Origin: Escarpia spicata
Lineage: Eukaryota; Annelida; Polychaeta; Sabellida; Siboglinidae
Length of the DNA stretch: 64,000 nucleotides
Direction: 5' to 3'
Assembly: GCA_963995525.1 (NCBI GenBank)
Contig: OZ023214.1
Span: 47,458,049 to 47,522,048, forward strand
Numbering within the stretch: position 1 is the first letter of the stretch; the number at the start of each line of letters is the position of its first letter. Shown piece after piece: positions 22,145 to 35,079 of the stretch. The position numbers and the translations under genes are program-made. Under the pieces are notes generated by a model. It had not been told where the DNA came from, did not search any database, and worked only from the letters and a program-made list of their open reading frames with translations.

Positions 22145-25100
22145 ACTCTGCAAAGAAGACAGAAGGAGAATGAGTGACCCGCGGGTAGAGATCGTGGTGC
22201 AGTGCAGCTTAACAGGAAGACTAGTAAAATGGGATGATGAGGGTAGGTCATCTGATACGAATGGAGGCGGACTGGCACCAAGACCGCAGGAAAAGGAAAC
22301 CCCCCAGCTGGTTTCAATGTGGTGAGAGGGTGATGTGGAAGACAAAAGAGGAAGAACGGTACAACATTCAGTGCAGGAACTAACACCTGACACGTGTACA
22401 GGGGAAACACGAGGAAGAACAATGTATATTTGATATTGTCGCATAGTAGTGTCTTTAGGAGACATCTGGTTTCTGCTGCTGCCTCCTAATATTATATAAT
22501 CTCGATTTACAAGAACAGGGAATGCGAAGCTCCTTCCTAAGATGTCGCTGCACATCCGCAAACGTATCCAGTCACACAGCGTAGAGAAGTACTAGCCATA
22601 AAGTTATCCGGCTTTGTCAGTTGGTTCAAAACAATTATGTCCTTACTGAGACAGGTGGATGTAGCGATAGCGTTCGTCGCTAACTGTACGACGTCTATGT
22701 GTATCGACTGGGCTCCGTCGTCAAAGGGAACCAAATTTGGAAGCAGGATTTTGTGATTTATGCGGAAGAGTCTGACCGGGACCCGACCGCGTCTTTGTCA
22801 TACGCAGCAGCAGCTGGGGAGGATGATTTATGCAACTAGACGCAACATCGAGTGTCCGGTCTAGGGTGTAGGCGGGCAGTTATTTCAACCACGATATGCA
22901 CACTATTTGTTTGTCAGTCTTGTGTGACAAGAAATGTCTAAGCATTTTATAAAAGTCTAGCTGTTTAAGTTACGATAATTGCATCTATGCATTTATTGTT
23001 TTGTTTAATGTTTACACGTTTTACCGCGCTGTGCACACGTACTGTCAGCGAATACAGGCCAAAAAGACAAACAAATGTTCTTATTCCAACTTATGGTTCC
23101 CGAAATCTTTCCATTTTTATAGGAAACAATTTGTCCTAAACGGAAACACCACAACAAAATATTAGGCACCTTTCGAAATTGCGCGGTTACACATACTGAT
23201 ACAGCTATCCGTATCCGTATGCGTAGCAGCACCGGCTAAAACCAGTTTCGCTTAAATGAACGGTTAGCGATTAGCCGCTAAGTTTTTTTGGGGGGTTTCC
23301 AGTACAAATTGAACGATAAGGTAGGTTCAAAATTTTTTTCTTCAGAAAATAAGACGTACGGCAAAAAATTGTCAATAAGAAAAACAGTCAAAACAATGTC
23401 ATGTTCAGTTTTACGATACAACACATAAACTGGAAATCGGTTAACAATTAATTTCCATTGAACTTTAAGGGCATTTTTATGACGAAATCTACACGAACAC
23501 TCTTACTTTGCTGACTTAACAGATGGCAATAATATATCATAATCTGAACTCGTTGTCAGGCCCTGAAGCTGAGCATGTGTGGGCTGACGCTTCAAAACTC
23601 ACGGATATGTAACCGATCTCAATGATAGAATCGACCATCTAAATGCCCGAGATACTTACAATGTTGCACATGAGACGAATCTAGGTATAATACAATCTCG
23701 GACGAAACTATCCACAGTCCTCCAAAGTTAGCGTTTTCGACTAAATACAATGTTTTGCTATCCGTTTTTTATTTACGTGTAGTCGGCCTCCTACCCGTCG
23801 AGTTAACTTCAGTGGACGTTTAGTAACGTGCGTACACGTTACTAGAGCGCACTAAGTGCTGACGTCAGAGGCAGTATCCGTAACCGTAACCGTAATCGCA
23901 CACGGTCGAAAGATGTCTATTGTATAAAAAAAATTACAGTTTTTTCGAATTCTTGATGGATAGACTATGCATTGACAGTCACAATTAGAAAAAAATGACA
24001 GATAGGTCGCTTATTATATGCCATAAGAAAGAGCAATAACTCGACGTGTATGTTAATAACTGTCACAGGATACTCGCACGAGAAGGATACCAAAGGATGC
24101 TTGGAAAATACAGAAACTGATCTTAAGAGTTGGTAAGAAACTCACAAAAGGAGTCGCTGGTCTGTTATACATGTTACAGGGGGTGAACTAAATATTGGGT
24201 TGAACTAAATGCGTTTCTTTGTTTATAAATATTGTTTTAGTAATACAACATTACTTCTATATAACTGCATTGTTATGTTTAAACAATAATTAAGTATTCG
24301 CAATGACATATGTGCCAAGTTGCTATCGAAATAACTGATCTTCTCCATGTCAGAACTATTCCGAAATTCACCGCAAATAGTTGTCCCTTCCAAACGTTCA
24401 CTTCGATTTAACAACATGACATACCGATCAGTAACATACTTGTAGAGACAGCCGCATCAATTTATAACACTTCGTATGTTTGTACTGCGCGAATCACGTC
24501 CCGTTATCTTGTTTCGGTCGCCAAGTTGGACTTACATCTGTCTGACGTCACACAAATTCTGAGAAAGGTTCTCCCGAATTACGCGAGGTGGCATCCGTGT
24601 CTGGCGCTATGGAATTCCAAAAATAGAGGTAGGCGTTCATGAAAGTGTTTCTCTGTTACCTTTTCTGTCTCTTTAACAGAAGATGACTCGAAAATCTGAC
24701 GGAGGGGATAAAGCAGGACCGTGACATTGGTACGTACCACACGGGGGCAACTGCTACAGGAACTCGGGGTAATAAAACTGAATGAGCCGAAGAGAAGCGG
24801 TCGGGAAGTTAATGGACTATACAATAATAATAATGTTAAACCTGCACGGGAGTTCAGACACGGCTTGTTAACTAAAAGAAATATTCCAGTTTATATATAC
24901 GAGGTTCAAATGCTACAGGCACATAAGGCTGCCACGAACGTTATCATCAGGTTAATAAGTGGAAAGCAAAGGTGTAAGGAAAATGTTAAATTACTCTTCC
25001 GTTGCATTGCACGACTACCTATTTGGTGTCACCTATACTCTACCAATGAAATGAATGGTACATAAACAATGTTCTAATTATCTAGGTCACAATTTCTTTT

Positions 25101-26289
25101 TTCTCTAAAACGTATTACAGAAAAACAAATCTGAGATATGCGTACAGGCTACACCACTTTTGAGCGGCGACTAATTTTAAGTGAATATATCGTGAAGTGA
25201 AAAATCAAAGCCCAAAGCATACATTTTGTACTTTAGTTAGTTTTGAATTATTTGTTAAAGACAATTAACCCGACATTGAAACATGAAATTATAAGGCTTA
25301 ATGTAAGCATTTCTGTTGAAATCATAAACTTTTGGGATCTAGACAGCTGCTTTTGGCTCTCGTGCATAATTGTCCAGTGCGACTTAATAACCAGCTGCTG
25401 TGGCAGGTCACAATTAATGTAAAATACATCCAACAGTTTAAAAATAAAAGTGTTTAAAAGAAAGAAGAAAACCGTTAAATTAACTAAATGAGTTACACAA
25501 AATATGTTACACCAATCAGTGAAATAAATAACTAAATTAAGTTGATATATAAATAAAAAGTTCCGAAAATGCACGACATACAGACCAGGAAGACAAACCG
25601 TGGATACGACCCCTAAAGCAGCTTACTTGACAGCACTCCCCAGCGAGTGTACATTTTATCGCTCACTAGCGGCGCCCGACGATAAATACAAATAAACAAA
25701 CTACGAAAGCGCGACGCGGGTGATAAATGCTAAACAGACTGTCGTTTAAGTATATGGAGCAGAAAACACTAAAGCGAGCAAAAGCAGGTGTTAGGATGCA
25801 TTAGGATTCGCAGCAAGAAGTCGTTTAGTGGGGAACGCCATTAGACCAGCGTTGGCTCGCGCCCTGCCAGGAAACAGCCATGCCTCAGCGGCGTCTATAA
25901 AACGAAAGTACATTTTGTATGACTTCAACTTGTAGATGATATATGTGTGGAGAAGTCACGTGGAAGGGTCGTTATATTAGGAATGTAGCTACCTGCGTCG
26001 ATGTGTCTGAGAAGGCTCACTAATAATCCCGAGAACACGGGGGTCGGCTGCAGCGCGAACACGATACTAGCACATTTCATTTGTTCTTTTTGATATTACA
26101 TATTGTAATATGTTTTAATAATTTGCTGTGTGCGTCGGTTTGAATGGGCGTGTTATGTGTCAAAATGCAGTAAGATGCGTGTCAAATTCATCAGCACAAC
26201 ACATACAATGCATGGGGACATGGCCATCGATTTGCTCACATTAGATAATGTAGCCCTATCAAATGTAGGCCTACAGTCCTATAAAATGT
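22145..26289. other. Intergenic, nothing recognised
   Basis: About 4.1 kb without a defensible gene. A 114-codon plus-strand frame (24721-25065) and a 108-codon minus-strand frame (25248-25574) have no recognisable domain. Short CCGTATCCGTA and CCGTAACCGTAA runs occur near 23202 and 23875. Confidence 0.45.
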
Positions 26290-26290
26290 A

Positions 26291-26622
26291 TATAATGTAT
26301 ATCTGCCAACTCTCTCCGGGGAAATCCGGGAGTCTCCCGGATTTTAGGTGTATATCTCAGTCTCACGGAATACAGGCAACTCTCCCGGTTTTCGCTGAAA
26401 ATACCCCCCTTCTTCGAGACAGCGCGACACCACGGGATACGTGCTGAGACGTGCTGAACCACCGAATATCCGGCGAAAAGTCTCCAACAGCACCGCCCCC
26501 TTCCCCCGTCTTCCGGTGTCAAGATCCGAGACAGCGCGACGAGACAGCGCGACACGGGAAGCGTGCTGAACCGTTCATGAATCTCCTGAATTTCAAAAAA
26601 AATTGGCAGCTATAATACTGTA
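26291..26622. mobile_element. Candidate non-autonomous DNA element with TGCCAA/TTGGCA ends
   Basis: The left edge reads ATATCTGCCAACTCTC. The right edge read in reverse is TATAGCTGCCAATTTT, so the ends form a short imperfect terminal inverted repeat. The interior holds CCGGGAGTCTCCCGGATTTT and two related GACAGCGCGAC segments. It has no coding capacity. A diverged relative occurs near 55285-55520. Superfamily not assignable; target-site duplication not clear. Confidence 0.4.
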
Positions 26623-28199
26623 TAAAATAGAAGTGATAATATGGTAACAAAGTTAGCAAAGACATAGTTGCGAATGTCGTGATAGGTTGATTTTTTATAC
26701 ATAAAAATTCAACTGAATTGAACATTTACTTTACTGATCTTTGACCTGTATTTTGATACAATGTTCCATGACGAAATAACCACAGCTGCGTGGTTGTTTA
26801 CTGTCCGGAGCACACGAAGACATGCTGGACGCTTGTAACAGTAGCACCCACCATTGTTTATCCACGTTGTCGCGAACAAACATTAGGGGCGAATCTCTCC
26901 CGCCCCGGCTGCCTTACGGCTACCCCGAGGGAAAATACAGTGGCTTGTATAATCGTCATGGTTGTTTCACGGTTGTCACATTAGTCCATGACTAATACCC
27001 GACCAGGAGGAATCAGCTGTCGTCACGCTACTATGTTATGCTCGGGTGAAACGTCATCGTTGCTTCCCCAGGGTCAATGCACAATAAAGAAAACACGCAC
27101 AAATCTGGTATATCGTTACAGAGGAGACGGATTAAACTGAGTCAAGAACTGAAACAACTTAGTTATTAAAAAGTGACAAAGAGAGTGTAGTTAAACAATC
27201 ATATGACGACGCGGGGATTAAAAACACATTTCAAGATATTGAATAGTTATGGAAATATTACAAGTGTTTTCTCTCTCATCCATTAGATATATATATATAT
27301 ATAGACGAGAACAAGGGCACACGCAGTGAGAAGGGTTTAACGTAAACGATGGAAATGTGTCGATTAGATATCAGAAAGTATTCGTTTTCACGGTGGAGTA
27401 TATATTGATGGAAGAAATTATGCCATGATTATGTAAATGTTAGCAGCGTGAATATGTTTTAAAAGAATTGACACATTTCTTAGAATGGAAATGACTTAAA
27501 AAAATTGATTCTTGGTAAGTAAATAGTTAATCCCTTGTCCATCATCGTAGGTTTTTTTCTGGATAGTAATCTTGCTAAATCTGGTTAAATTGCTATATCG
27601 ACTTTCCACTGAGTTTATAGTAGAATTCTGAAGGAAAATTCGATACGTTTCATTGAATCATGCAGCTCCTACAATTAAATGGCAGCCATGCACGCACCCA
27701 TCCGCATGAGTGCGTATACATTTGTGCGTGCATGCACGCGTGGGTGTGGAATGTATACGTTGTCGTCCTTGGACCACCTTCGAAATTACCCTGAACACGC
27801 AGTCTCTGTTCAACGAGTTTCCGTTGGGAGCCCGGGAACGGGGTGTCCCTTTCCCTCAGCTGGTTAGTGCGGGTGTTTAGACAGGCCGCACTCGGCCTTA
27901 TCCGTAACATTGTAATTGACTTCCTCGTTTAGATTGAATTAAGCGCAGCACACCACGGGCTCAAGCCGATATTCTAAATATTTGTACAAAGCCTAAACCT
28001 GTTCGTGAAGCTGGCAGCGGTCATCCAAGATGGCGGAATCGTCAGTTCATTGTTATTGCAAGATACCTATTCGAGTGTCCTACTTTTTTGCTTTTTCGAT
28101 AAACTTGCATGTATGCAGTTTGTATGCAGAATAAATAGTATATAATATACACAAACCCTACTCAAAACAAATGGCGCGAACAGCAGTTTCTTTAAAGAC
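26623..28199. other. Intergenic, nothing recognised
   Basis: AT-rich with a short (TA)n at about 27288-27302. A balanced block at 27670-27900 has short open frames on both strands and no domain. Confidence 0.45.
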
Positions 28200-28224
28200 T
28201 GTGCCGAACAGCTGTATGACAGTA

Positions 28225-28268
28225 ATGATGATGATGATGATGATGATGATGACAATAATAATAGTAAG
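28225..28268. repeat. (ATG)n / (AAT)n trinucleotide run
   Basis: Eight or so GAT/ATG units followed by AATAATAATAG. It could be a retroposon 3' tail, but no body is recognised. Confidence 0.8.
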
Positions 28269-28269
28269 T

Positions 28270-29279
28270 AGAACAAGAAACAAAAACACACATTGCGCCT
28301 AAGATCTTAGAAACGTGAGCTCAGAGCCGAATCAAAACGAAAAGTTATGAAATCTCGAAATGTGCATGCAACATCAATGTTGTTAACATGTATACATGAA
28401 TGAATATGTGCGAAGGTGCTTGTAAGATGCTGACGACAATGATGACTGCATAATTAGTTGCGTCGATGAAAACATCTACCTTAAATTTATCTGCGATAGT
28501 CGGTATTTAGGTTGTGGTAGTCACCGACTTAATAACTTCTTAACTAAATATATATCACAAGTAACAATGTTTTTAAATATATTTATATTAAACAACCCAT
28601 TGTAGTTTACTAGTAGTTGGATGCGGTTTCGGGACGAAACTCATCATACAGTTAGAGGATTTCAATAGTATATATATAACGTCGTGTTACCGAAACCTGA
28701 TATGCATTTGATTGGCTTTACCTGCCAAAGACGAAGGGGAGAATGCGTGGATTTGAGACAACCTGGCGAACAACCACTGAGGACGAAATATAACAACTGG
28801 GTGGTAAACAGTGGAAACGGGGAAAGAAGAAAACTGGCCACCAGAGACAGGACAAACAGGTGAAGATGCATTGAATATGTACTGGCTATGAGCCCCGAAG
28901 ATGATATAGACATGACAAGCGCGACAAAAATTGGAAGGAATGAGAACTATATTCTAGAAGCATGAGATGCAATGCAGGCAATACTATTTGGGATTGAAAG
29001 TAATTAAGAACATAATTACCATCGTTTACGTTAAAGTTGCATTACGGTTTAAAATGATAGTTTTCACTGTTTTTTTTAAAGAAAATGTATGTACAACACG
29101 AATAATATTTATTATTTGATCATTATACTTGCTACCGTATATGTCTCTTCGGCATTAGATATGCTATTCGGTAAATTATGATTGTGGAGCTGAGGAAAGT
29201 GATGTATGATGTATGATGTACGGGGAAAATTGGAAATGTGTATGTACGAACGATGGACGAACTTTAAAGCTGCTTTCAA
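28270..29279. other. AT-rich intergenic, nothing recognised
   Basis: No gene, RNA or repeat family recognised. Confidence 0.5.
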
Positions 29280-29900
29280 AAAGAACCGTCTTCTCCACCA
29301 ACTATCCTGTGTTCGGATAGATCTACCAGCACTTGTCGGTTGGTGAAGCGATTGGCCGGCAGGCAAGATGTTGACCGGTGGGTGTAGAAGGTGGGTCACC
29401 TGCCCGCACGGCTGTTGTTTATTTGTTCGCCGTATTGGCTTGGGCCACCGGACAACAGCGGCGCCGACTGCTAGCCTTACACCACTTGTTCTTATCCAGT
29501 CTTGTTGATCGCCGTCTCCTCCAGACTCCGCGTCATCCATCTGCGACCGCGCAACTGTTGGGGGCGTCGCTTTCATCTGGTCGTTAATCCAGCGCCGCCT
29601 AATTAACGATGCGCGCAAGTATGGCAGTCATTCAGCGGCGACTAATTAAAACGGTCATTCGAGGCGGCCATCTTGTGTTTTATGAATAATGCGCTGGCGT
29701 CGCGATCCTTGATCGGCGCTACCTGGGAGTCATTGCCGCATCCCGGGTGTCTAAGTCGGGGCTTTGAAGTGGGGGTTCTTATCCCAGCACACACAGCCGG
29801 TAGGCACATTGCTGGCACGTGTCTTCTGGTCGGGTAATCGTGAGAGACGTTCCATGCCAGCATCCCACTGAGAATTTACATTAGCTAATAGACGGAGAGG
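29280..29900. promoter_or_regulatory. CpG-containing island
   Basis: A balanced block with a 168-codon minus-strand open frame (29112-29618) overlapped by a plus-strand frame. No domain recognised. CGGCCATCTTGTG at about 29665 resembles a YY1-type core. Either a regulatory island or an unrecognised exon. Confidence 0.22.
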
Positions 29901-30030
29901 CTGACATAACAACACAGGACAACGTCACCCTCGGGGGTTATAAACGACCATTCCAATACTAACTTATTTCATCATCGGTGTACGTGAACCCATTGCGAAC
30001 CTTCGTCATACTTTTCGAGCTTTTCCTCAT

Positions 30031-30517
30031 ATGATCGCCGTCGAGCTATTGTCATTTCCGCCTACTTTCCCCGTATCATCGCCGTCGAGCTGTTGTCATT
30101 TCCGCCTACTTTCCTCGTAGCATCGCCGTCGAGCTGTTGTCATTTCCGCTTACTTTTCTCGTATCATCGCCGTCGAGCTGTTGTCATTTCCGCCTACTTT
30201 CCTGGTATCATCGCCGTCGAGCTATTGTCATTTCCGCCAACTTTCCTCGTATCATCGCCGTCGAGCTATTGTCATTTACGCCTACTTTCCTCGTATCATC
30301 GCCGTCGAGCTGTTGTCATTTCCGCCTACTTTCCTCGTATCATCGCCGTCGAGCTGTTGTCATTTCCGCCTACTTTCCTCGTATCATCGCCGTCGAGCTG
30401 TTGTCATTTCCGTCTACTTTCCTCGTATCATCGCCGTCGATCTATTGTCATTTCCGCCTACTTTCCTCGTATCATCGCCGTCGAGCTATTGTCATTTCCG
30501 CCTACTTTCCTCGTACG
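30031..30517. repeat. 44-bp minisatellite, eleven copies, no indels
   Basis: The ATCGCCGTCGAGCT core starts at 30034 and then every 44 bases up to 30474, giving eleven units with no length change and few substitutions (for example GCTATT/GCTGTT, TCCGCC/TTACGC). Because 44 is not a multiple of 3, the same peptide blocks occur in all three plus frames, producing three parallel open frames of 118-162 codons. I treat these as by-products. Confidence 0.95.
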
Positions 30518-31496
30518 TGCTCTGTGTACGACTGTAGTAGCGTTTGGGTGCAGTCTTAAACATTGTGTAAGATTTGCTTAGTTTGTTCTGCTATAGTATG
30601 TATCATATTAGGCTCTATACCTACATCTTATTCAGAGGATTACACGTGTATTCCAATATCAAGAACAATGACAAAATAAACGAGCAACAGAGTCTCGTTT
30701 TAATGTGGACATGCTGTGTATCGGTGTCCTACCATAAGGTATAATTGAATGGGTGTATAAACATCAACCGAGATGGTATTAAAAGAAGACAGAAAGTAAT
30801 AGTCAATTATAGTGTGCGGTATCCAATATCCACGTACGTCTTCTGGTAGACCTTCCATTCCATTACTAACTTGACTCTACAGGATGTTAGGCAATTTATC
30901 ACGAACAAAAAATATGTAAAGGCATGTTTTATATAGCGCGATATCAATTATGTATGCTTGCTCGGTAGATGTTACACCTCACCCTACGCATGGCAGGTAC
31001 ACATGATTATAAATAGTCTCTTGAAATATATTGGCGTCGATCATCCCACGGCAGGAAATGTATCATATTTTGTGGAGATTGAAACGTTTGCGTGTGCGTG
31101 TTTCCCGTCCGTGCTGGTCCGCGTTGGTTTCTGCCTACTCCGGGCGTATGATGGACAACGCCCGGCTGTTACTGTCCATTACGCACCTGTTTGCTAGAGC
31201 CCGGTTCGCTAACGTTGATCTCTAAGTCTAAAAAATGGCAATTTACAATTGGCTCCTCTGAAAGTTAACACCCAGTGCCATAGACAAGTGAGGGTCGGAG
31301 ACTTTGAGACTCCCGCGGCGTCATGGCGGAAGGGAGAGGAGACACGGTAGTCATAAGTAACATGGCGCCATAACGAGGAATGTGTGGTCGGCTGCATGGT
31401 GTAGCGAGTACAGTGAGTGAGTGGTGAATGTCAGTATATGGGTCCGTGTATGCTCGGGTATGGGCGAGTGAACGATTGATATAGTGTGTCGAAATG
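30518..31496. other. Intergenic, nothing recognised
   Basis: No supported gene. A somewhat balanced block at about 31020-31400 has short frames on both strands. Confidence 0.45.
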
Positions 31497-31502
31497 AAGA
31501 TG

Positions 31503-31720
31503 TGGGAGGGAGGGAGGGAGGGAGGGAGGGAGGGAGGGAGGGAGGGAGGGAGGGAGGGAGGGAGGGAGGGAGGGAGGGAGGGAGGGAGGGAGGGAGGGAG
31601 GGAGGGAGGGAGGGAGGGAGGGAGGGAGGGAGGGAGGGAGGGAGGGAGGGAGGGAGGGAGGGAGGGAGGGAGGGAGGGAGGGAGGGAGGGAGGAGGGACG
31701 GACGGACGGACGGACAGGGG
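31503..31720. repeat. (GGGA)n, then (GGAC)n tetranucleotide tract
   Basis: Nearly 200 bases of GGGA on the plus strand with no break, then four to five GGAC units. All-purine and G-run-rich, so capable of G-quadruplex or triplex structure. Gly-Arg-Glu frames are artefacts. Confidence 0.97.
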
Positions 31721-32475
31721 AACGGAGGAGAGAGTGAGTAGACAGTCTTTCTGTCAGTCCGTCAGTGAATGTGAGAGTGGACGAGTGAATGAATGAATAA
31801 ACTGATTCAATATTACTGTACAATAATTGATTGTTCGATGAGATCACTTAAATCAATTACCTATCACTCGTCGTTAACGTGTCATTAGCACGACGCTTAC
31901 GTGCGACAGCTGTTTCGCACCTCCTGGTACGGTCAAGGCAATTTATAACCGTTACTTGCTATTTCCTGGGCACGTGGTGTACATATATTTTAAGTTTTGC
32001 GAAGCATCACTTTTATTCTGTCTTGCAAAAACACACAAAACATGCTGAGCGGCGATATCTTTCGGCGCCGTCGTAAATACTCCTACACCCGTAGGCTCCA
32101 AACGTGGCTCTGGGTGCAGAGCGAAAGGGCAACTCAATAATGTGAATGCGTAACATTGACGCAGGTCGTGCTTTCGCGGAACTGTCTAATTTAACAGCAA
32201 TGTTGGTTGGCGCTCTCATGTTTGATATCATGATGTAGCGGTGTGCACACCTCGCTAACCGATCTGCACAGGTTCACCTGGGCTCGTCTTACTAACGAAA
32301 TCGTTTTTGTCTCTATATTTCAGCTACCGCGGAACTTTTCTTGTGATTTCCTCGGTAAATATCACGTCGAGAAGACAATTATTAGGAAAAAAAACTATAT
32401 TTATATTAGGCCTTTCGGAATAGCATTTGTGTTTCCGGTTACCTGATAGACTCTGTTAAATGTAGCCGTGATGAA
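31721..32475. other. Intergenic, nothing recognised
   Basis: No supported gene or repeat family. Confidence 0.45.
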
Positions 32476-32484
32476 TATTCGGGG

Positions 32485-32800
32485 TGCTGAGGCTCACCAA
32501 AAACCTCCATTTGCACCCCAGGAGGCTTTCCGAAAATCTCAAGCAATCTTGAAGCTCACCAAAAAAACCTCAATTTGCATCACTCCCGAGGCTCTAAAAA
32601 TACATTGAGCCTCTCCAAAAACATCAAATTGCATCCATCATTGAGACTCTAAAAAACCTACATTGAGGCTCTCCAAAAACCTCCAATTGCACACCTCATT
32701 GGGGCTCTCAAAACCCACCGTGAGGCTCTCCAAAATCTCCAATATTGCACCCCGTTTTGAGGATCTCCAAAAACTCCTGAGGCTCAATAAAAACATACAA
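32485..32800. repeat. Degenerate minisatellite (GAGGCTCTCCAAAAACCTCC-like)
   Basis: Phrases GAGGCTC(T/A)CC-AAAAACCTCCA-ATTTGCACCCC recur about seven to eight times with spacing of roughly 40-50 bases and considerable divergence. A 100-codon minus-strand frame overlapping its end (32638-32940) is largely repeat-derived. Confidence 0.7.
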
Positions 32801-32949
32801 TTACACTCCAAATGCACCAATTTCTCTAAATGTTGGGAGTGATCCTTTCTCCAGCCACCACCAAAACTATTGGGGGCTCCGCCCATCATGTTCCTCGGAT
32901 TCCGACACCTCAGCATTATTTTGTATGACTCCAACCACAAGGGAAAATA

Positions 32950-33515
32950 TAAATCTTATTCCCCTTGTCATATCTCTAGATGTTGAAATACCGTAAACAT
33001 GTGTTTATCGTATTGGTCTGATGAAATTATGGTTGATAAAATTTACAAAGAACATACGCAAACACGTGCTTGCTTAATACATTTCCCGCATATAGGAAAA
33101 TAATAAAGGAACGAAAATCTGTCCTACCTACATATCCGGCAATTCGTGGACACGTAAAATTGAAACACAATTATTATTTTAAAAGGCATTATACAGGTGC
33201 TATAGCTACGATTTACTGCGAGAACACTGCGTCATTATTTCGAGTCATCTGAAAGACGACACTGTGACAAGTCTGCATGAAATGATGCATGGGTTTTAGC
33301 AAACGAAATGACTAATGAGTTCGACAGACAAGAACAATAAACAGTGCGACGCGGACTGGCAGCGAGGTGTCACTGCAGACGGACAGTTAAAAGACGGCAT
33401 CACCGACAGATGGCGCCATCCATCATCTCATCGACCTAGCGCAATGAACACACTTCTGTTTAAAGACAACTTTCATTCGTTGAGTCCTGTCCTGACACGC
33501 TCGGTTTTATCCCAA
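32950..33515. other. Intergenic, nothing recognised
   Basis: No supported gene or repeat family. Confidence 0.45.
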
Positions 33516-33518
33516 CCT

Positions 33519-33861
<343 letters not shown>

Positions 33862-33944
33862 CTCCTATGTGTGTCTGTGCGTCTGTGTGTCTCTGTATTT
33901 GTGCATCTGTGTTGTCCGTGCATGTCTGTCAGGCTGGCGCGGGC

Positions 33945-34157
33945 TCCCTCCCTCCCTCCCTCCCTCCCTCCCTCCCTCCCTCCCTCCCTCCCTCCCTCCC
34001 TCCCTCCCTCCCTCCCTCCCTCCCTCCCTCCCTCCCTCCCTCCCTCCCTCCCTCCCTCCCTCCCTCCCTCCCTCCCTCCCTCCCTCCCTCCCTCCCTCCC
34101 TCCCTCCCTCCCTCCCTCCCTCCCTCCCTCCCTCCCTCCCTCCCTCCCTCCCTCCCT
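33945..34157. repeat. (CCCT)n tetranucleotide tract
   Basis: About 210 bases of uninterrupted CCCT. It is the complement of the GGGA motif at 31503-31700, so the two form a long inverted pair 2.3 kb apart. Pro-Ser-Leu frames are artefacts. Confidence 0.98.
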
Positions 34158-34630
34158 ATCAGATTGTATATCTCTGCCTCTTTACATTCAATCCGATTTC
34201 GTCGACTTTGTATGTACGGCTTAAAGACTACTACATTAAATGCACCGCCGTGTTGACGCGGGCCTCATTGAGGGAGGATCACAACATTAACTCGGGACCG
34301 GGTCAGATGTTTCTGGAAGCTGTTCAACCCTCCTCGTTAAACGCAGCATTCACTTAGCGGCAGCCGTCAGTGCAGGAGCCGTAAATGCGGGCTACTTTCT
34401 AATGGATTCAGGTTCCACCTCGCGCCTGTAGTTAATCCTTGAACTGTGGTTACTCTCTGATTTACGACGCACAGCTCTCGTCCGCTTCTGGTCGATCGCA
34501 GCGCCTCGTCGATCGCACCAGTACCACACGATATAGGGTACTTCTCATTCGGTGCTGGCAATATGATAATAATAATAATAAAAAATGCAATAATAATAAC
34601 AATAATTATTTGTGAACGAGTAGTCTTCGT
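34158..34630. other. Intergenic, nothing recognised
   Basis: A balanced block (34230-34560) without a supported exon, ending in an AAT-rich run at 34565-34610. Confidence 0.4.
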
Positions 34631-34639
34631 GCAGTAAAT

Positions 34640-34765
34640 GCAGCGTGGCTGAATGTTTCCCAGAGTGTAAAGTGAAAAGCGCTCTGAGCAATCCGAGGGA
34701 CGGGATACCGCACTATAAAAACTTACTTTTTAATAATAATAATAACAACAGTAATAAATATAGTA
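34640..34765 (+). repeat. SINE-like 3' end with AAT tail
   Basis: The plus strand reads GTAAAGTGAAAAGCGCTCTG, then a CGCACTATAAAAACTTACTT segment followed by AATAATAATAATAACAACAG. Architecture matches the tRNA-SINE tails at 8.7 kb and 52.6 kb and the LINE tail at 61.6 kb. Confidence 0.45.
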
Positions 34766-35079
34766 ATAAACATACTAATGTAACCAATATTAGCATAATT
34801 ACAGTAATAATGAATGCATTACGAACACTTACATCGAAAACTTACAACATCGGAAATCCGAATTAAGGGCCGCATCAACACGAAAGCCTTAGACAGGTAA
34901 TATAAAACTGTAAACTGTGAGCCGTAAACTGTGTTAAATTGCATTGTTATATTCCAGAAATGTAATGTTTGTAATGTATGCATTTGATGCATTATAAGGT
35001 TTATGAATGTAATTACATTGTGCCTAAGATTTGTTTTGAAGTTTGCAGAAAGTATTGTTCTGCACGACCACATTTCTAG

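Noticed and set aside
23195..23900. MITE bounded by CCGTATCCGTA and CCGTAACCGTAA repeats
   Set aside because: The two runs are in the same orientation and the flanks do not pair, so there is no inverted terminal repeat.
30031..30517. CRISPR-like regular array
   Set aside because: Repeats are directly adjacent with no unique spacers, and the genome is animal.
30093..30581. Three parallel repetitive proteins of 118-162 aa
   Set aside because: They are the same 44-bp tandem repeat read in three frames, with no signal peptide, splice context or codon bias.
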